From: Chthonomonas sp. UBA1950 | Lineage (GTDB): Bacteria > Armatimonadota > Fimbriimonadia > Fimbriimonadales > Fimbriimonadaceae | Assembly (NCBI GenBank): GCA_002336105.1 | Contig: DDEQ01000039.1 | Location: 170,698-234,697, forward strand | DNA: 64,000 bases | Reading direction: 5' to 3' | The notes under the pieces: generated by a model | Database searches by the model: none | Seen by the model: the letters and a program-made list of their open reading frames with translations, nothing else | What the model was told of the DNA's origin: nothing | Position numbers and translations under genes: made by a program | Part shown: in pieces, positions 17,218 through 26,007 of the stretch | Layout: each line of letters opens with the position of its first letter | How positions within the stretch are numbered: the first letter of the stretch is position 1

Positions 17218-17493
17218 TTGGCGCTGTTAGTTGATAGGTTGAGGCACCACGACTCTGGACCAGGTGGTCCAGGGATGTGGTGCCATCTTGTTTCGGATGT
17301 GAGCATCGACGAACTTCATTTCTTTGCGCTTTATCTTGGACTTAAGCGAGCTTGGTTTCAGGGCGATCACTATGACCTTAAACCTTTATTACGGGAGTTA
17401 GCGATTGAATTAGGCGCAAGCCAGGTTTCGAGCAAGGAACTGATCATTCGTATGGTTCCACCCAGAAGGCGCCGGGTACGGTTAACTCAATGA
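17218..17493 (+). CDS. DUF4031 domain protein
   Basis: From TTG 17218 the protein reads MALLVD..., then MWCHLVSDVS, ELHFFALYLGL and FQGDHYDL, the DUF4031 pattern. At 91 residues it matches the usual length. The frame is open further upstream inside the tricorn gene, but that part does not match the family. The start is 1 base after the tricorn stop, and the end overlaps the next start as ATGA, so all three genes are coupled. The function of DUF4031 is unknown. Confidence 0.75.
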   Translation: MALLVDRLRHHDSGPGGPGMWCHLVSDVSIDELHFFALYLGLKRAWFQGDHYDLKPLLRELAIELGASQVSSKELIIRMVPPRRRRVRLTQ

Positions 17494-17864
17494 ACTCAAA
17501 AATCATCTCTATCGGAGCCTTTCTAGGATGCCTGGGTGTCGCTCTCGGCGCATTCGGGGCCCATGCACTCAAGACGAAGCTAACACCGGAGATGCTTGCG
17601 ATCTGGCACACTGGCGTCGAATATCATTTCGGGCACGCCTTAGCTTTGATTTTGATAGGTTTGATTGCTGGTCAGGTCAAGACAAAATCCGTCAAGTTTG
17701 CTGCCGGTTCAATCCTGGGTGGAATCGTCGTATTCAGCGGAAGCTTGTATGCCTACGCAACAACAGGCACAACCGCTTTCGCTATGATTACTCCGATTGG
17801 AGGAGTGCTATTTATGTTGGGATGGCTAACTCTTGCCGTCACGCTGTGGCATCACGCCTCTTGA
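17490..17864 (+). CDS. DUF423 (YgdD-type) inner-membrane protein
   Basis: This 124-residue protein has four predicted membrane helices. The family hallmark GAFGAHALK follows the first helix, and HTGVEYHFGHALAL the second. The biochemical role of the family is unknown. The start overlaps the DUF4031 stop by 4 bases. The 3' end overlaps the converging CNNM gene by 13 bases, leaving no room for a terminator. Confidence 0.85.
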   Translation: MNSKIISIGAFLGCLGVALGAFGAHALKTKLTPEMLAIWHTGVEYHFGHALALILIGLIAGQVKTKSVKFAAGSILGGIVVFSGSLYAYATTGTTAFAMITPIGGVLFMLGWLTLAVTLWHHAS

Positions 17865-19330
17865 GGAACTTCCTCTCGAGATTCTTTCTGCACTCTCAGT
17901 TGCTCAATCCTTCTGCCATCTGTGGCGGTTACCGTAAACCTATATCCGCCTAAGTCGATTGATTCTTCGAGCTTCGGCTGACGACCAAATTCGCCGAAAA
18001 TAAAGCCGCCAATCGTATCGAATTCTTCGCTATCAAACTCGGCACCTATAGCCTCATTTACGTCGTCGATAGACATCTTGCCTTGAACGAGCCACCCCGT
18101 CGACTCTGTAACCAAATCCGGGACTTCATTATCGTATTCGTCAACGATATCTCCGACGAGTTCTTCAACGATGTCCTCGATCGTTACAACGCCAGCGGTG
18201 CCTCCAAATTCGTCCTGAACAATTGCCATCTGCGACCTGGATTGTCGCATTTCGCTTAGTAATTCGTGGAGCTTTTTCCCTTCTGGAACGAATGTCGCGG
18301 GGCGTAATAGTCGACGTAACGTGACTCGGCCACCGTCAACCATCGCCATTAATAAATCTTTAGCGTGAATGATGCCAACGATCTGGTCGTCAGTTTCTTC
18401 GTAGATCGGTATCCGAGAGTGGCCGGTTTCTCGAATAACTTTCATGATGTCGGCAGGGGCGCTCTTGAGCGGCATGGCGTCCAGGTAGACCCTTGGAGTC
18501 ATGATTTGCCGAGCGACCGTATCGTTAAACTCGAAGACACTATGAATTAGCTCGCGTTCGTCGGCTTGAATCTCGCCCGTCGTCTCAGCAGACTCTGCAA
18601 GATCCTTGATCTCTTCTTCAGCGACGTTTGCGATGAGGGTCGCTTTGCCTCCGAAACGGGCAGCGAAGAGGTCTGCAAAACGAACCAAGAACTTTGCCGG
18701 AACCCAAAACACCAAAGTGCCTATCTGCAAAATACGGAAAAGCTTCAAGCAAACTTTGTGCGGATAGAGGGCAGCGTAACTTTTCGGAACAAGCTCACCC
18801 AGAACCATATTGATGATCGCTGTTGGCAATGCAACGATTGCGACACAACCAAGGAATGTCCAGTCAGATTGCTTCCATCCCAGTTGAAATTCCAGTCCGG
18901 GAGCAACTGCATCCGTCAGGAGCAAGATGTGAAGAAGAATGCCGATTCTAGCGACACGATTTGCCAGCGAACAAGCCGTCGCATAGCGGATACGTCCATC
19001 CAGCAAGGTCTGGAGTTTTGCTGCTTTTAGCGGGGCTTCATCGCGAACGTGGCGAACATGCAAAGAACGAAGCGAATCAACTGCCGTTTCACCGGCCACA
19101 TAAGCGGCGTTGATGATAATAAAGCCACAAAGGCCCAGAACTGCAACCCAGCCAGGAACAGCGACATTAGCCGCATCTCCGGCAAGACCACCTTGGCTAC
19201 TAGATCCTTGTTGCGCTAATACAACAACGGCAAGGACAGACAAGAGCAGGGTACCGAGGAGATGAATCTCTCCTCGATGAAACATCGATTGCTTATACGC
19301 AGGCAAGGGGTTGGGCTCGGGATTACTCAT
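17852..19330 (-). CDS. CNNM/CorC-HlyC family membrane protein with CBS pair
   Basis: This 492-residue protein has an N-terminal DUF21/CNNM transmembrane domain (about 60-235), two CBS domains (from IMTPRVYLDAM to GGTAGVVTIEDIVEELVGDI, about 275-400) and a CorC_HlyC domain at the C-terminus (about 410-490). The family exports Mg2+/Co2+ or regulates such transport; older annotation calls it hemolysin. The start overlaps the stop of the dgkA-PAP2 fusion by 4 bases (ATGA), placing it last in the rpsU-ybeY-dgkA operon. Confidence 0.85.
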   Translation of the reverse strand: MSNPEPNPLPAYKQSMFHRGEIHLLGTLLLSVLAVVVLAQQGSSSQGGLAGDAANVAVPGWVAVLGLCGFIIINAAYVAGETAVDSLRSLHVRHVRDEAPLKAAKLQTLLDGRIRYATACSLANRVARIGILLHILLLTDAVAPGLEFQLGWKQSDWTFLGCVAIVALPTAIINMVLGELVPKSYAALYPHKVCLKLFRILQIGTLVFWVPAKFLVRFADLFAARFGGKATLIANVAEEEIKDLAESAETTGEIQADERELIHSVFEFNDTVARQIMTPRVYLDAMPLKSAPADIMKVIRETGHSRIPIYEETDDQIVGIIHAKDLLMAMVDGGRVTLRRLLRPATFVPEGKKLHELLSEMRQSRSQMAIVQDEFGGTAGVVTIEDIVEELVGDIVDEYDNEVPDLVTESTGWLVQGKMSIDDVNEAIGAEFDSEEFDTIGGFIFGEFGRQPKLEESIDLGGYRFTVTATDGRRIEQLRVQKESREEVPQEA

Positions 19331-20040
19331 CTAGGAATAAGGCCAAAGGCTAAAACAGCGACTACGGATCCAACGCCGGCTCCAAGGGTTAACTCGAAGA
19401 CAGAGTGAATCTGAGCTTCCCACCTACTTTGAGCAACGATGCAAGCAAGAAGGATCGCAAGTGCTGCCGCTACAGAACTGTCTGTTAGAAAAATCGTAGA
19501 GACCGCGAAGAAGAATCCGTAAGCGGCGTGACCACTCACCAAACCACCGCGCAAAACCTGACCTCGCCCTCCGAGTCCTTTACCAATGACTACAATAAAG
19601 AAGATCGCTAACGCGCCTAAAATGAGGCGCGTGTAGACGGGCAGCCCGAGTCCTTCTTGAGTAAGACCCAGCCGAATAGACTCAAAACGACGATCGCCAA
19701 GTATGAGCAGTGCGCCAATAATTAGGGCCGTCACGGTTGTGACGAGTACCGCACCTGCTGCAATATCCTTCGCGAACTTAGCAAGAGGGTGATAGTTGGG
19801 CGAAACTAAATCAACAGTTGCCTCAATGGCTGAGTTGAACATTTCCGCAACCAAAACGAGAGACACTGTGAAAAGTAAAATCAGCATCTCACGCAAGGCC
19901 AACCCTGCGATAAACGAAATCAGTAAGACGACAATCACGGTGTAGACGTGAAATCGCATATGACGTTGGGTTCGAAAAGTGAACACCAAGCCATTCATTG
20001 CAACCCGAAATGGGCCCCAAATATCTCTGCCTCGTCTCAA
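19327..20040 (-). CDS. dgkA: Diacylglycerol/undecaprenol kinase fused to a PAP2-type phosphatase domain
   Basis: This 237-residue membrane protein has two halves. Residues 1-105 are DgkA-like, with the catalytic pattern E66, N69 and E73 (AEMFNSAIE) and KDIAAGAVL. Residues 135-237 look like PAP2, with SGH at 169-171 and SR-x5-H-x3-E at 205-216; the usual final Asp is Glu. One half would phosphorylate an isoprenoid alcohol or diacylglycerol and the other could remove phosphate, a recycling pair on lipid carriers. It overlaps both neighbours by 4 bases. Single-domain DgkA is about 120 residues, so the fusion is clear. Confidence 0.8.
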   Translation of the reverse strand: MRRGRDIWGPFRVAMNGLVFTFRTQRHMRFHVYTVIVVLLISFIAGLALREMLILLFTVSLVLVAEMFNSAIEATVDLVSPNYHPLAKFAKDIAAGAVLVTTVTALIIGALLILGDRRFESIRLGLTQEGLGLPVYTRLILGALAIFFIVVIGKGLGGRGQVLRGGLVSGHAAYGFFFAVSTIFLTDSSVAAALAILLACIVAQSRWEAQIHSVFELTLGAGVGSVVAVLAFGLIPR

Positions 20041-20549
20041 CTCGTAGCTACCTCATGCAAAACGCTATACCACTCAGCATCAGGCTTGAAACCCGCCTGT
20101 TCTGCAGCAATATTCATTTTACGCACCATTTCAAGACGATCAACTTCCGTTTCGTCATCTTGACCGCAAAGGTGAAGCGCGCCGTGTATGGCTAAGAACG
20201 CCATTTCTTGAGTGGTGCTCACTTTGCGCACCTTAGCTTGCTTTTCGGCATATGGGAAGCAAATCGCTATGTCTCCGACATTGTTGTCGATTCCAAGTGC
20301 AGGAAAGGTGAGAACATCAGTCGATTCGTCGATGCCTCGGTGCTCAGAATTGAGACTTCGAATCGCGAATTCGTCTACAACGCAAACGCAAACGGATAAA
20401 CCTGCTGGACGGTAGGAGCTGAGAACAGCAGAAACACCCCGACGAATTGCCGACGAAGGTATTCGTCGGTCTGTCTCGTTAATTACGCTGATGCGGTAGC
20501 TACTGGGGGGTTCCATAAGAGCGGCAAGGCGGTTTCTGCAGTTCGACAT
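20037..20549 (-). CDS. ybeY: Endoribonuclease YbeY
   Basis: YbeY is a zinc endoribonuclease for 16S rRNA 3'-end maturation and ribosome quality control. The metal motif reads HGALHLCGQDD: two histidines are conserved, and the third ligand position carries Asp instead of the His of E. coli (HGSLHLLGYDH). Asp at this place is also familiar from Bacteroidetes/Chlorobi proteins, so the site may still bind metal. STDVLTFP is conserved. Start 20549 follows GGTGAG; ATG 20516 fits family length as well, and the frame is open to 20612. It is coupled to the dgkA fusion. Confidence 0.9.
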   Translation of the reverse strand: MSNCRNRLAALMEPPSSYRISVINETDRRIPSSAIRRGVSAVLSSYRPAGLSVCVCVVDEFAIRSLNSEHRGIDESTDVLTFPALGIDNNVGDIAICFPYAEKQAKVRKVSTTQEMAFLAIHGALHLCGQDDETEVDRLEMVRKMNIAAEQAGFKPDAEWYSVLHEVATS

Positions 20550-20670
20550 TGAACTCACCACATTGCCATAAAGGACGAAATACAGAGCGGGAAGTTTCCA
20601 CTTCCCTTTCAAATACTCTGCAAATTCGTTGATCTAGGCTCAAAACTTGAGCGAAAACGATATTGGATGA

Positions 20671-20841
20671 CTACTGGCGCGAGATTCTGCGTCGCTTTAG
20701 ACGGCGTCGCTTTTCACTCGGCTTCTCGTAGTGTGCATGCTCCTTGAGTTGGCGCAGCACCCCGCTCTGCTGGAGCTTCATGTTGAAGCGCTTGAGGGCG
20801 CTGTCGATCGACTCATTGGGTTGTACAGTTACGTAAATCAA
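20671..20841 (-). CDS. rpsU: Ribosomal protein bS21
   Basis: This small-subunit protein is involved in translation initiation. It is 56 residues from TTG 20841: VQPNESIDSALKRFNMKL, then an Arg/Lys-rich tail (EKRRRLKRRR), as in the family. GGAGG lies at 20854-20858, slightly far from this start. A GTG at 20865 would add 8 residues not seen in the family. It is followed by ybeY, a common ribosome-biogenesis neighbourhood. Confidence 0.9.
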   Translation of the reverse strand: MIYVTVQPNESIDSALKRFNMKLQQSGVLRQLKEHAHYEKPSEKRRRLKRRRISRQ

Positions 20842-20938
20842 GCCTGTGGATTGCCTCCGAAGCACATATTATTACACATTTCCACATTCGGCTGTCGGAT
20901 TACTGAAACGATAAGTTCAATTTCGACACAATGAAGAA

Positions 20939-21463
20939 GTGACTCGTGTCGTCATCGCTCTCGGCTCAAACGTTGGAAACCCAATTCAAAACGTCGTCAA
21001 AGCAACCGAAAACCTTGCGAATCACATAAGTATATTGTCGATCAGCCCACTCTATCAAACCACACCGATGTATTTGATCGACCAGCCAGATTTTATCAAT
21101 GGCGCCTTACTCGCTGAGACAAATCTATCTCCACTCGATCTACTCAGGCTTTTGAAATCGCTTGAACAGGACCTTGGAAGAGAGACTCGACCAAGAAATG
21201 GTCCCAGAGAAATTGATCTTGACCTTATCAGCTACGGTTCGCTGACTTATCGATTTACAGATGAATATGGACAGATAAAACTGCAAGTGCCTCACCCTAG
21301 AATTGTTGAGAGACGATTTGTACTCGCGCCACTTATGGACATCGCACCATCGCTATTTTTACCAGGACTTGGTATTGTCTCAGAGTTAATAGATCAAACC
21401 AAATCACAGATCGACAGCGTCCTAAAGATTAAGAATGAGGTTCTTTCAATACCGAGCAACTGA
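20939..21463 (+). CDS. folK: HPPK, 6-hydroxymethyl-7,8-dihydropterin pyrophosphokinase
   Basis: This enzyme transfers pyrophosphate from ATP to hydroxymethyl-dihydropterin in folate synthesis. It has 174 residues: ALGSNVGNP at the N-terminus, YQTTP, then the signature RPRNGPREIDLDLISYG and VPHPRIVERRFVLAPL. It starts at GTG 20939 after GAAGAA. The 3' end overlaps the first pilC gene by 29 bases. No other folate gene is adjacent. Confidence 0.95.
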   Translation: MTRVVIALGSNVGNPIQNVVKATENLANHISILSISPLYQTTPMYLIDQPDFINGALLAETNLSPLDLLRLLKSLEQDLGRETRPRNGPREIDLDLISYGSLTYRFTDEYGQIKLQVPHPRIVERRFVLAPLMDIAPSLFLPGLGIVSELIDQTKSQIDSVLKIKNEVLSIPSN

Positions 21464-22829
21464 TATCAATGGCCGTGTAGTAGAAGGCACCTTTCAAGCT
21501 GCATCAACCGACGCCGCAATCCAAGCACTAAAAGGACATGGTCTCACTGTTGTTTCCTTGCAGGAGCGTCTGGCAAATCAGCCTTCCTCGCCGCAGAGTC
21601 CTCAACCGCAAGCCCAAAAGCCTGCACCTGTTCAAAGGAACACGGCACCTTCGCTGCCACAAACCAATCCGGTCAATCCGCAGCCCAAAATATCGCCTGT
21701 CCAGCAACGCCCGGTACACGTTAATACGATTAACAATCCTGCAACTGATCAAGTCCACACTGCTCTTGGAACAGACAAGGACCGCTTCTTTATTTTCGCC
21801 CAGTTGGCTAGCGCCTATCGCGCGGGAATAAACCCTGCCGAAGCGTTTGGAGACATTTCTAGAAGGTGCCCCGGTCACTTCAAGCAATCGCTTGAAGAAG
21901 CATCTCAAGCCGCCGCCGAAGGAATTTCGGTGAGCAAAGTTTTTGATCGCTATCCTGATCTGTATCCAGAAAGTGTTGGTGGAATGACCCGGGCAGGAGA
22001 AGAAGCTGGGTTCCTCCCCGACGCATTTGAAGAGATTTCACTTCAAGCAGAATCGGCTCACAAGTTTAAACGGTGGTTTTTCTGGGTTTGGTTCTTAGCC
22101 ATTAATGCACTTTTGTCTATTCCAGGCATGTGGATCGCCATGCAGAGCCTTCTCGGCATGTGGGACCGTATTGACAAAGCTGGCGGAACTAGCGCAGACG
22201 GAAACACGATGGGTATGGGAGAGGCATTGGGGCAATATGCCTCTGTCTTCGGAAAACAGCTCATCTGGCCCTGGGGCCCAATCACGCTGTTGTTCTGGTT
22301 TGGCGTTTACCTGTTGCGACGATACTTCGGATCTCGGATGGCCAAAAGGTTCAGGCATAGGCTCGGATTACGATATCCGATATTTGGAGCACGGGCCAAA
22401 CACGAGAACCTGAGTCGATTTAGCTGGACGATGTCTCGCGTTGCTAAGTCGGGAGTGGCACCGGCACGTGCTTGGCAATTGGCTGCTGAGTCCGTACCTA
22501 ACCTCGTTATGCGCGATAATCTCGCGAGCATTGGACAGCAACTTCGCGGCTCAGAAAAGCTATCTGACCTCGTTCACCAGTCCGGCATGTTTCCCCAGGA
22601 GTATGCCCCGATGGTTGCCACCGCTGAATACACCGGCGATGTTACAGGTGCGATGGACAAGCTTGCCAGTATCAGCAATGGCGAGTTCCAATCCGCGCAG
22701 AACTACGTAAAAATGCGCGCTGGTTGTTGGGGTGCCCTCGGTTGCTTCGTCACCAGTGCGATCATGTTCATGATTCTGGCTTACACCTTGTATCACCAAC
22801 TACCCGCAAAGATTTTGGGCGGAGACTAA
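21435..22829 (+). CDS. pilC: PilC/GspF-type inner-membrane platform protein (first copy)
   Basis: This 464-residue platform protein probably links a pilus ATPase to pilin assembly. A small N-terminal domain (1-45, FFQYRATDINGRVVEGTF) is followed by a Pro/Gln-rich linker (about 48-110) and two T2SSF helical domains separated by membrane segments (about 220-240 and 285-300, last one near 440). The first T2SSF half carries MTRAGEEAGFLPDAFEEI. It is more divergent than the second copy at 23469. It overlaps folK and has a weak ribosome binding site. Confidence 0.8.
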   Translation: MRFFQYRATDINGRVVEGTFQAASTDAAIQALKGHGLTVVSLQERLANQPSSPQSPQPQAQKPAPVQRNTAPSLPQTNPVNPQPKISPVQQRPVHVNTINNPATDQVHTALGTDKDRFFIFAQLASAYRAGINPAEAFGDISRRCPGHFKQSLEEASQAAAEGISVSKVFDRYPDLYPESVGGMTRAGEEAGFLPDAFEEISLQAESAHKFKRWFFWVWFLAINALLSIPGMWIAMQSLLGMWDRIDKAGGTSADGNTMGMGEALGQYASVFGKQLIWPWGPITLLFWFGVYLLRRYFGSRMAKRFRHRLGLRYPIFGARAKHENLSRFSWTMSRVAKSGVAPARAWQLAAESVPNLVMRDNLASIGQQLRGSEKLSDLVHQSGMFPQEYAPMVATAEYTGDVTGAMDKLASISNGEFQSAQNYVKMRAGCWGALGCFVTSAIMFMILAYTLYHQLPAKILGGD

Positions 22830-22856
22830 AAGTTGCCATTTGCCAACTAACACCCA

Positions 22857-23462
22857 ATGAAGTTTTCTTTGATGACAGTTGTGAGCCTTGCATTTACCGC
22901 GATGGTGACCATCTCGTGTGGACGCCATATTCTGTCAAATGGCTTAAAAGAAGATTTTGCGGTGTTTAAAGGAAGGAAGTTCGGCGACTGGTGCTCGATG
23001 ATCTTTGGCGCCATCTTTATTCTTTCTTCGGTTATGATCCTGGCCGAAAACTCCTCCCAATTCCCTCATTGGATTCGGTTTTCCTGGACTCAACTGCTTG
23101 ATTCGTCTAAGGAAGGCACAAATCTCAACTTGAGCGGTGCGAGTGTTCCAGTCTTTGGCTTGTTCTTCGTGGTTTTGTTAATCCTCAATTTGCCTAGGCT
23201 CGCTCATATCGAAGAGGATGTGTTCAGAGAAGGAACTAAGGATTGGCTAGATGCGATTCCTCGAAGCCTTAAGTTTGGTCTGATGCATATGATCGTGGGC
23301 GTACCGCTTTGGGTCGGGCTATTTTTGGCAATACCCGGCATGTGGTTTACCTTTCATTATTTCAAGGGTGGTGTTTCTAGATCAACGATGGCCCACGCAA
23401 CTTATAACTTAATCATCGGAACAATCCTGTTCTTTTTCGTGTTAGAGTCCAACCTAAACTAA
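22857..23462 (+). CDS. Polytopic membrane protein with CPBP-type protease motifs
   Basis: This 201-residue protein has about 5 hydrophobic helices. All three motifs of the CPBP/Abi (Rce1-like) intramembrane protease family can be read in order: EExxxR at 119-124 (EEDVFR), FxxxH at 140-144 (FGLMH) and HxxxN at 180-184 (HATYN). The family cleaves prenylated or other membrane substrates, or acts non-proteolytically. It sits between two pilC genes, 27 bases after the first and 6 before the second, so it shares their transcript. The assignment rests on motifs only. Confidence 0.5.
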   Translation: MKFSLMTVVSLAFTAMVTISCGRHILSNGLKEDFAVFKGRKFGDWCSMIFGAIFILSSVMILAENSSQFPHWIRFSWTQLLDSSKEGTNLNLSGASVPVFGLFFVVLLILNLPRLAHIEEDVFREGTKDWLDAIPRSLKFGLMHMIVGVPLWVGLFLAIPGMWFTFHYFKGGVSRSTMAHATYNLIIGTILFFFVLESNLN

Positions 23463-23468
23463 AGCAAG

Positions 23469-24809
23469 ATGCCCACCTTCGAATATCAAGTTCAAAAGCC
23501 AGATGGCACTATTGAAAATGGAACCGCAATTAGCAGTTCCTTGGATAGTGTTGTGTCTGATCTTGCGGGAAAGGGACTGCAAGTCCTTCGAATCGGGCTT
23601 GCAACAAATGCGAACGATCCCCTGAGTCAGTATTCTAAACCTTCTGCTTCCACTCCAGTTGAAAAACCGTCAGCTCAACAGGTTTACGCTGCGTCGAATC
23701 CATACGATGTAGCGAGCCCTACCGAAGGCTCAAAAAGCGAAGAAGCCATCTTGGGCCAGAGAAGCTATGTCGCTACTTCGGTTGTTGGACCTCTTGTAGG
23801 ACAAGTACCACTCACCGTTTTGGCTTTTTTCTTTCGACAGTCATCCACGATGTTGAAAGCTGGTGTACCGATCGTACAGTCGCTAAATACTTTGGCAAAA
23901 CAAGCAAAGAATGCAAAGTTCCAAGCCGTTGTGACAGAGCTTGCTCAGCATGTTGAGGCAGGTCGCCCGATAAGCTACGGAATGCAGCGATATCCAGAGG
24001 TGTTCTCCTCAATCATTCTTTCGATGGTGCGCGCCGGAGAAGAGGGAGGATTTCTTGACTCTGCGCTTGAGTCAGTAGCGGATTACCTCGACTCAGATAT
24101 CAAGATCAGAAACCTCTATCGGCGAGTGACTTTCTATCCTAAGCTCGAACTGGGGTTCTCGATCATCATCGTCATTGCCACGAACCTCATCTTAGGGGTC
24201 GTTAAGCCAGGCGCGAAAGGTCTCGAATCGCCTTTGACAAACCCAATTACATGGGTGTTTCTGACGCCGCTTATTATAGGAATCTTCCTTTTCTTACGTG
24301 TCGGACTAGCGAATCCCCGTGTCAAATACAACTGGGATCTTTTCGTGAGCTGCATCCCTTTCGTTGGAACAACTTTTCGGCAGCTCGCTATGGCTCGATT
24401 TGGCAGGGCTTTTGGTGCACTTTATCACGGCGGCGTACCCATGACAAGAGCGTTGGTCCTTTCTGCCGATGCCTGCGGAAACGAATACCTTAGAGCTCGA
24501 ATTCACCCGGTTGCAGGTCGGTTAGAACAGGGTGTTGGCATTACAGACACACTGATCGAGACTGGAGCATTCTCTCCGATCGTTCTTGACATGGTTTCAA
24601 CCGGAGAGCGAACCGGAAATCTCGATCATATGCTGAACAAGATGTCTGACTTTTATTCGCAGGAGGCCGAAACAAGATCGACTCAACTTGGATACGTCAT
24701 CGGTGTCCTCATTGGTTTGGCAGTTGCGATCTATATTGGTTATGTTGTTATCACCTTCTGGACAACGAACTATGGCCCACAGATTACGAACGCCGTGGAG
24801 AACACTTGA
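23469..24809 (+). CDS. pilC: PilC/GspF-type inner-membrane platform protein (second copy)
   Basis: This 446-residue, more canonical T2SSF protein has an N-terminal strand-rich domain (1-45), a linker to about 110, T2SSF domain 1 (FFFRQSSTMLKAGVPIVQSL ... MVRAGEEGGFLDSAL), a membrane segment near 225-245, T2SSF domain 2 (MARFGRAFGALYHGGVPMTR ... MVSTGERTGNLDHML) and a last helix near the C-terminus. It is probably the platform for the PilB/PilT motors encoded at 10885-13648. A J-domain gene follows after 10 bases. Confidence 0.9.
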   Translation: MPTFEYQVQKPDGTIENGTAISSSLDSVVSDLAGKGLQVLRIGLATNANDPLSQYSKPSASTPVEKPSAQQVYAASNPYDVASPTEGSKSEEAILGQRSYVATSVVGPLVGQVPLTVLAFFFRQSSTMLKAGVPIVQSLNTLAKQAKNAKFQAVVTELAQHVEAGRPISYGMQRYPEVFSSIILSMVRAGEEGGFLDSALESVADYLDSDIKIRNLYRRVTFYPKLELGFSIIIVIATNLILGVVKPGAKGLESPLTNPITWVFLTPLIIGIFLFLRVGLANPRVKYNWDLFVSCIPFVGTTFRQLAMARFGRAFGALYHGGVPMTRALVLSADACGNEYLRARIHPVAGRLEQGVGITDTLIETGAFSPIVLDMVSTGERTGNLDHMLNKMSDFYSQEAETRSTQLGYVIGVLIGLAVAIYIGYVVITFWTTNYGPQITNAVENT

Positions 24810-24819
24810 CCCTATCTAG

Positions 24820-25926
24820 ATGGCGCGAACTCACTACCAGACCTTGGGAATATTGGAAAAGGCTACCGCGGTAGAGATTAAGTCTGCTTACCGAAAGCTG
24901 GTGTTGCAACATCATCCGGATCGGTCAAAAGATCCGAAGTCGAAAGCCATATTTATGTCTGCAACCGAAGCGTATCAGGTCCTCTCAGATCCCGAAAAGC
25001 GAAAGAGTTACGACGGAAAACTTCGCAGCGTTCACCAGGCGACGAAAACCACCCAGGCAGGGCAAGCAAGCCCAAACACTTCCTACCAAAGAACCAAAAC
25101 GACAACTGCTACTACAACAACCGCGACCCGAAACACGGTTAGTTCAGATGTCGCAAGGTTATCTGCTCTCTTCTCAACGGGCAGATATCGCGATTGTGAA
25201 AATCTAGCCAGATCCATCCTGACGAAGGATTCGCGGCAACCAATTCCTTACGCGATTCTTGGTGATCTTGCACGCCGCCGAAACGACTTTAGCGGAGCTG
25301 CAAAACACTATGCGACTGCGCTACAGATGGACCCGCACAACAAGCTCTATCTCGATCGTTACGAGGCAGTTTTAGCCCGAAGTCAGATGATTCTTGACCC
25401 CAAAGATCGAGCCTTCTTGTTAGCAAACGAGCCGAAGAAGGCCCCGATATTCATCGGATTAATCGCTCTAACCATCGTCTGTTTGGGAACTGCGATCGTT
25501 GGCGGGTCAGCGATCTTTGGTCCAATTCCTTTCATCTCGACTTGGAACTTGACGATTGTTTTAGGCCTTCTTTTTGGAGGAACAATTCTTGGTTCATCGT
25601 TAGGTTCGGCCCAAGTTTTGCCACCGATGGAAGAAGTCACCCGCTCTTCACAAGGAACGAGTTCGCCGAGTGTGATACTAGGCTTAATCGCTTTCATCAG
25701 TTTGCCTGGGGCAGCCATTATCTACCTCGTTCTCGGCTTAGCCCAACGAGCCTTAGACCAGGTCACGAATAGATTGTTTGTGTCAGTAGCCGTCGTGACC
25801 TTTCTCTTTGCCATCACCGAGGTCTTCATTGGGATTTCATTCGTACAAACCATGCTGTGGGGTGGAAATCTTGTTTACATTGGCGCGCTTGCCGGTTGGG
25901 CTGTTTCTGACGCCTTTAAGCGATAG
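24820..25926 (+). CDS. Membrane-anchored J-domain protein with TPR-like segment
   Basis: This 368-residue protein has an N-terminal J domain (residues 1-65) with HPD at 32-34, which stimulates DnaK-type chaperones. A Thr/Gln-rich linker leads to a TPR-like helical pair (about 108-185), then four or five hydrophobic helices (about 205-365). It has no DnaJ Gly/Phe or zinc domains, so it is a specialised co-chaperone. It is the last gene of the pilC cluster and may recruit DnaK to the membrane; this role is inferred. Confidence 0.75.
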   Translation: MARTHYQTLGILEKATAVEIKSAYRKLVLQHHPDRSKDPKSKAIFMSATEAYQVLSDPEKRKSYDGKLRSVHQATKTTQAGQASPNTSYQRTKTTTATTTTATRNTVSSDVARLSALFSTGRYRDCENLARSILTKDSRQPIPYAILGDLARRRNDFSGAAKHYATALQMDPHNKLYLDRYEAVLARSQMILDPKDRAFLLANEPKKAPIFIGLIALTIVCLGTAIVGGSAIFGPIPFISTWNLTIVLGLLFGGTILGSSLGSAQVLPPMEEVTRSSQGTSSPSVILGLIAFISLPGAAIIYLVLGLAQRALDQVTNRLFVSVAVVTFLFAITEVFIGISFVQTMLWGGNLVYIGALAGWAVSDAFKR

Positions 25927-26007
25927 TTAAAGTTACGAGCCGTAGTTGCGGTACCGATAACAATCTCCTCCTACTTCACCCTGCTGGTAGGCATACTTAA
26001 GGATGCG

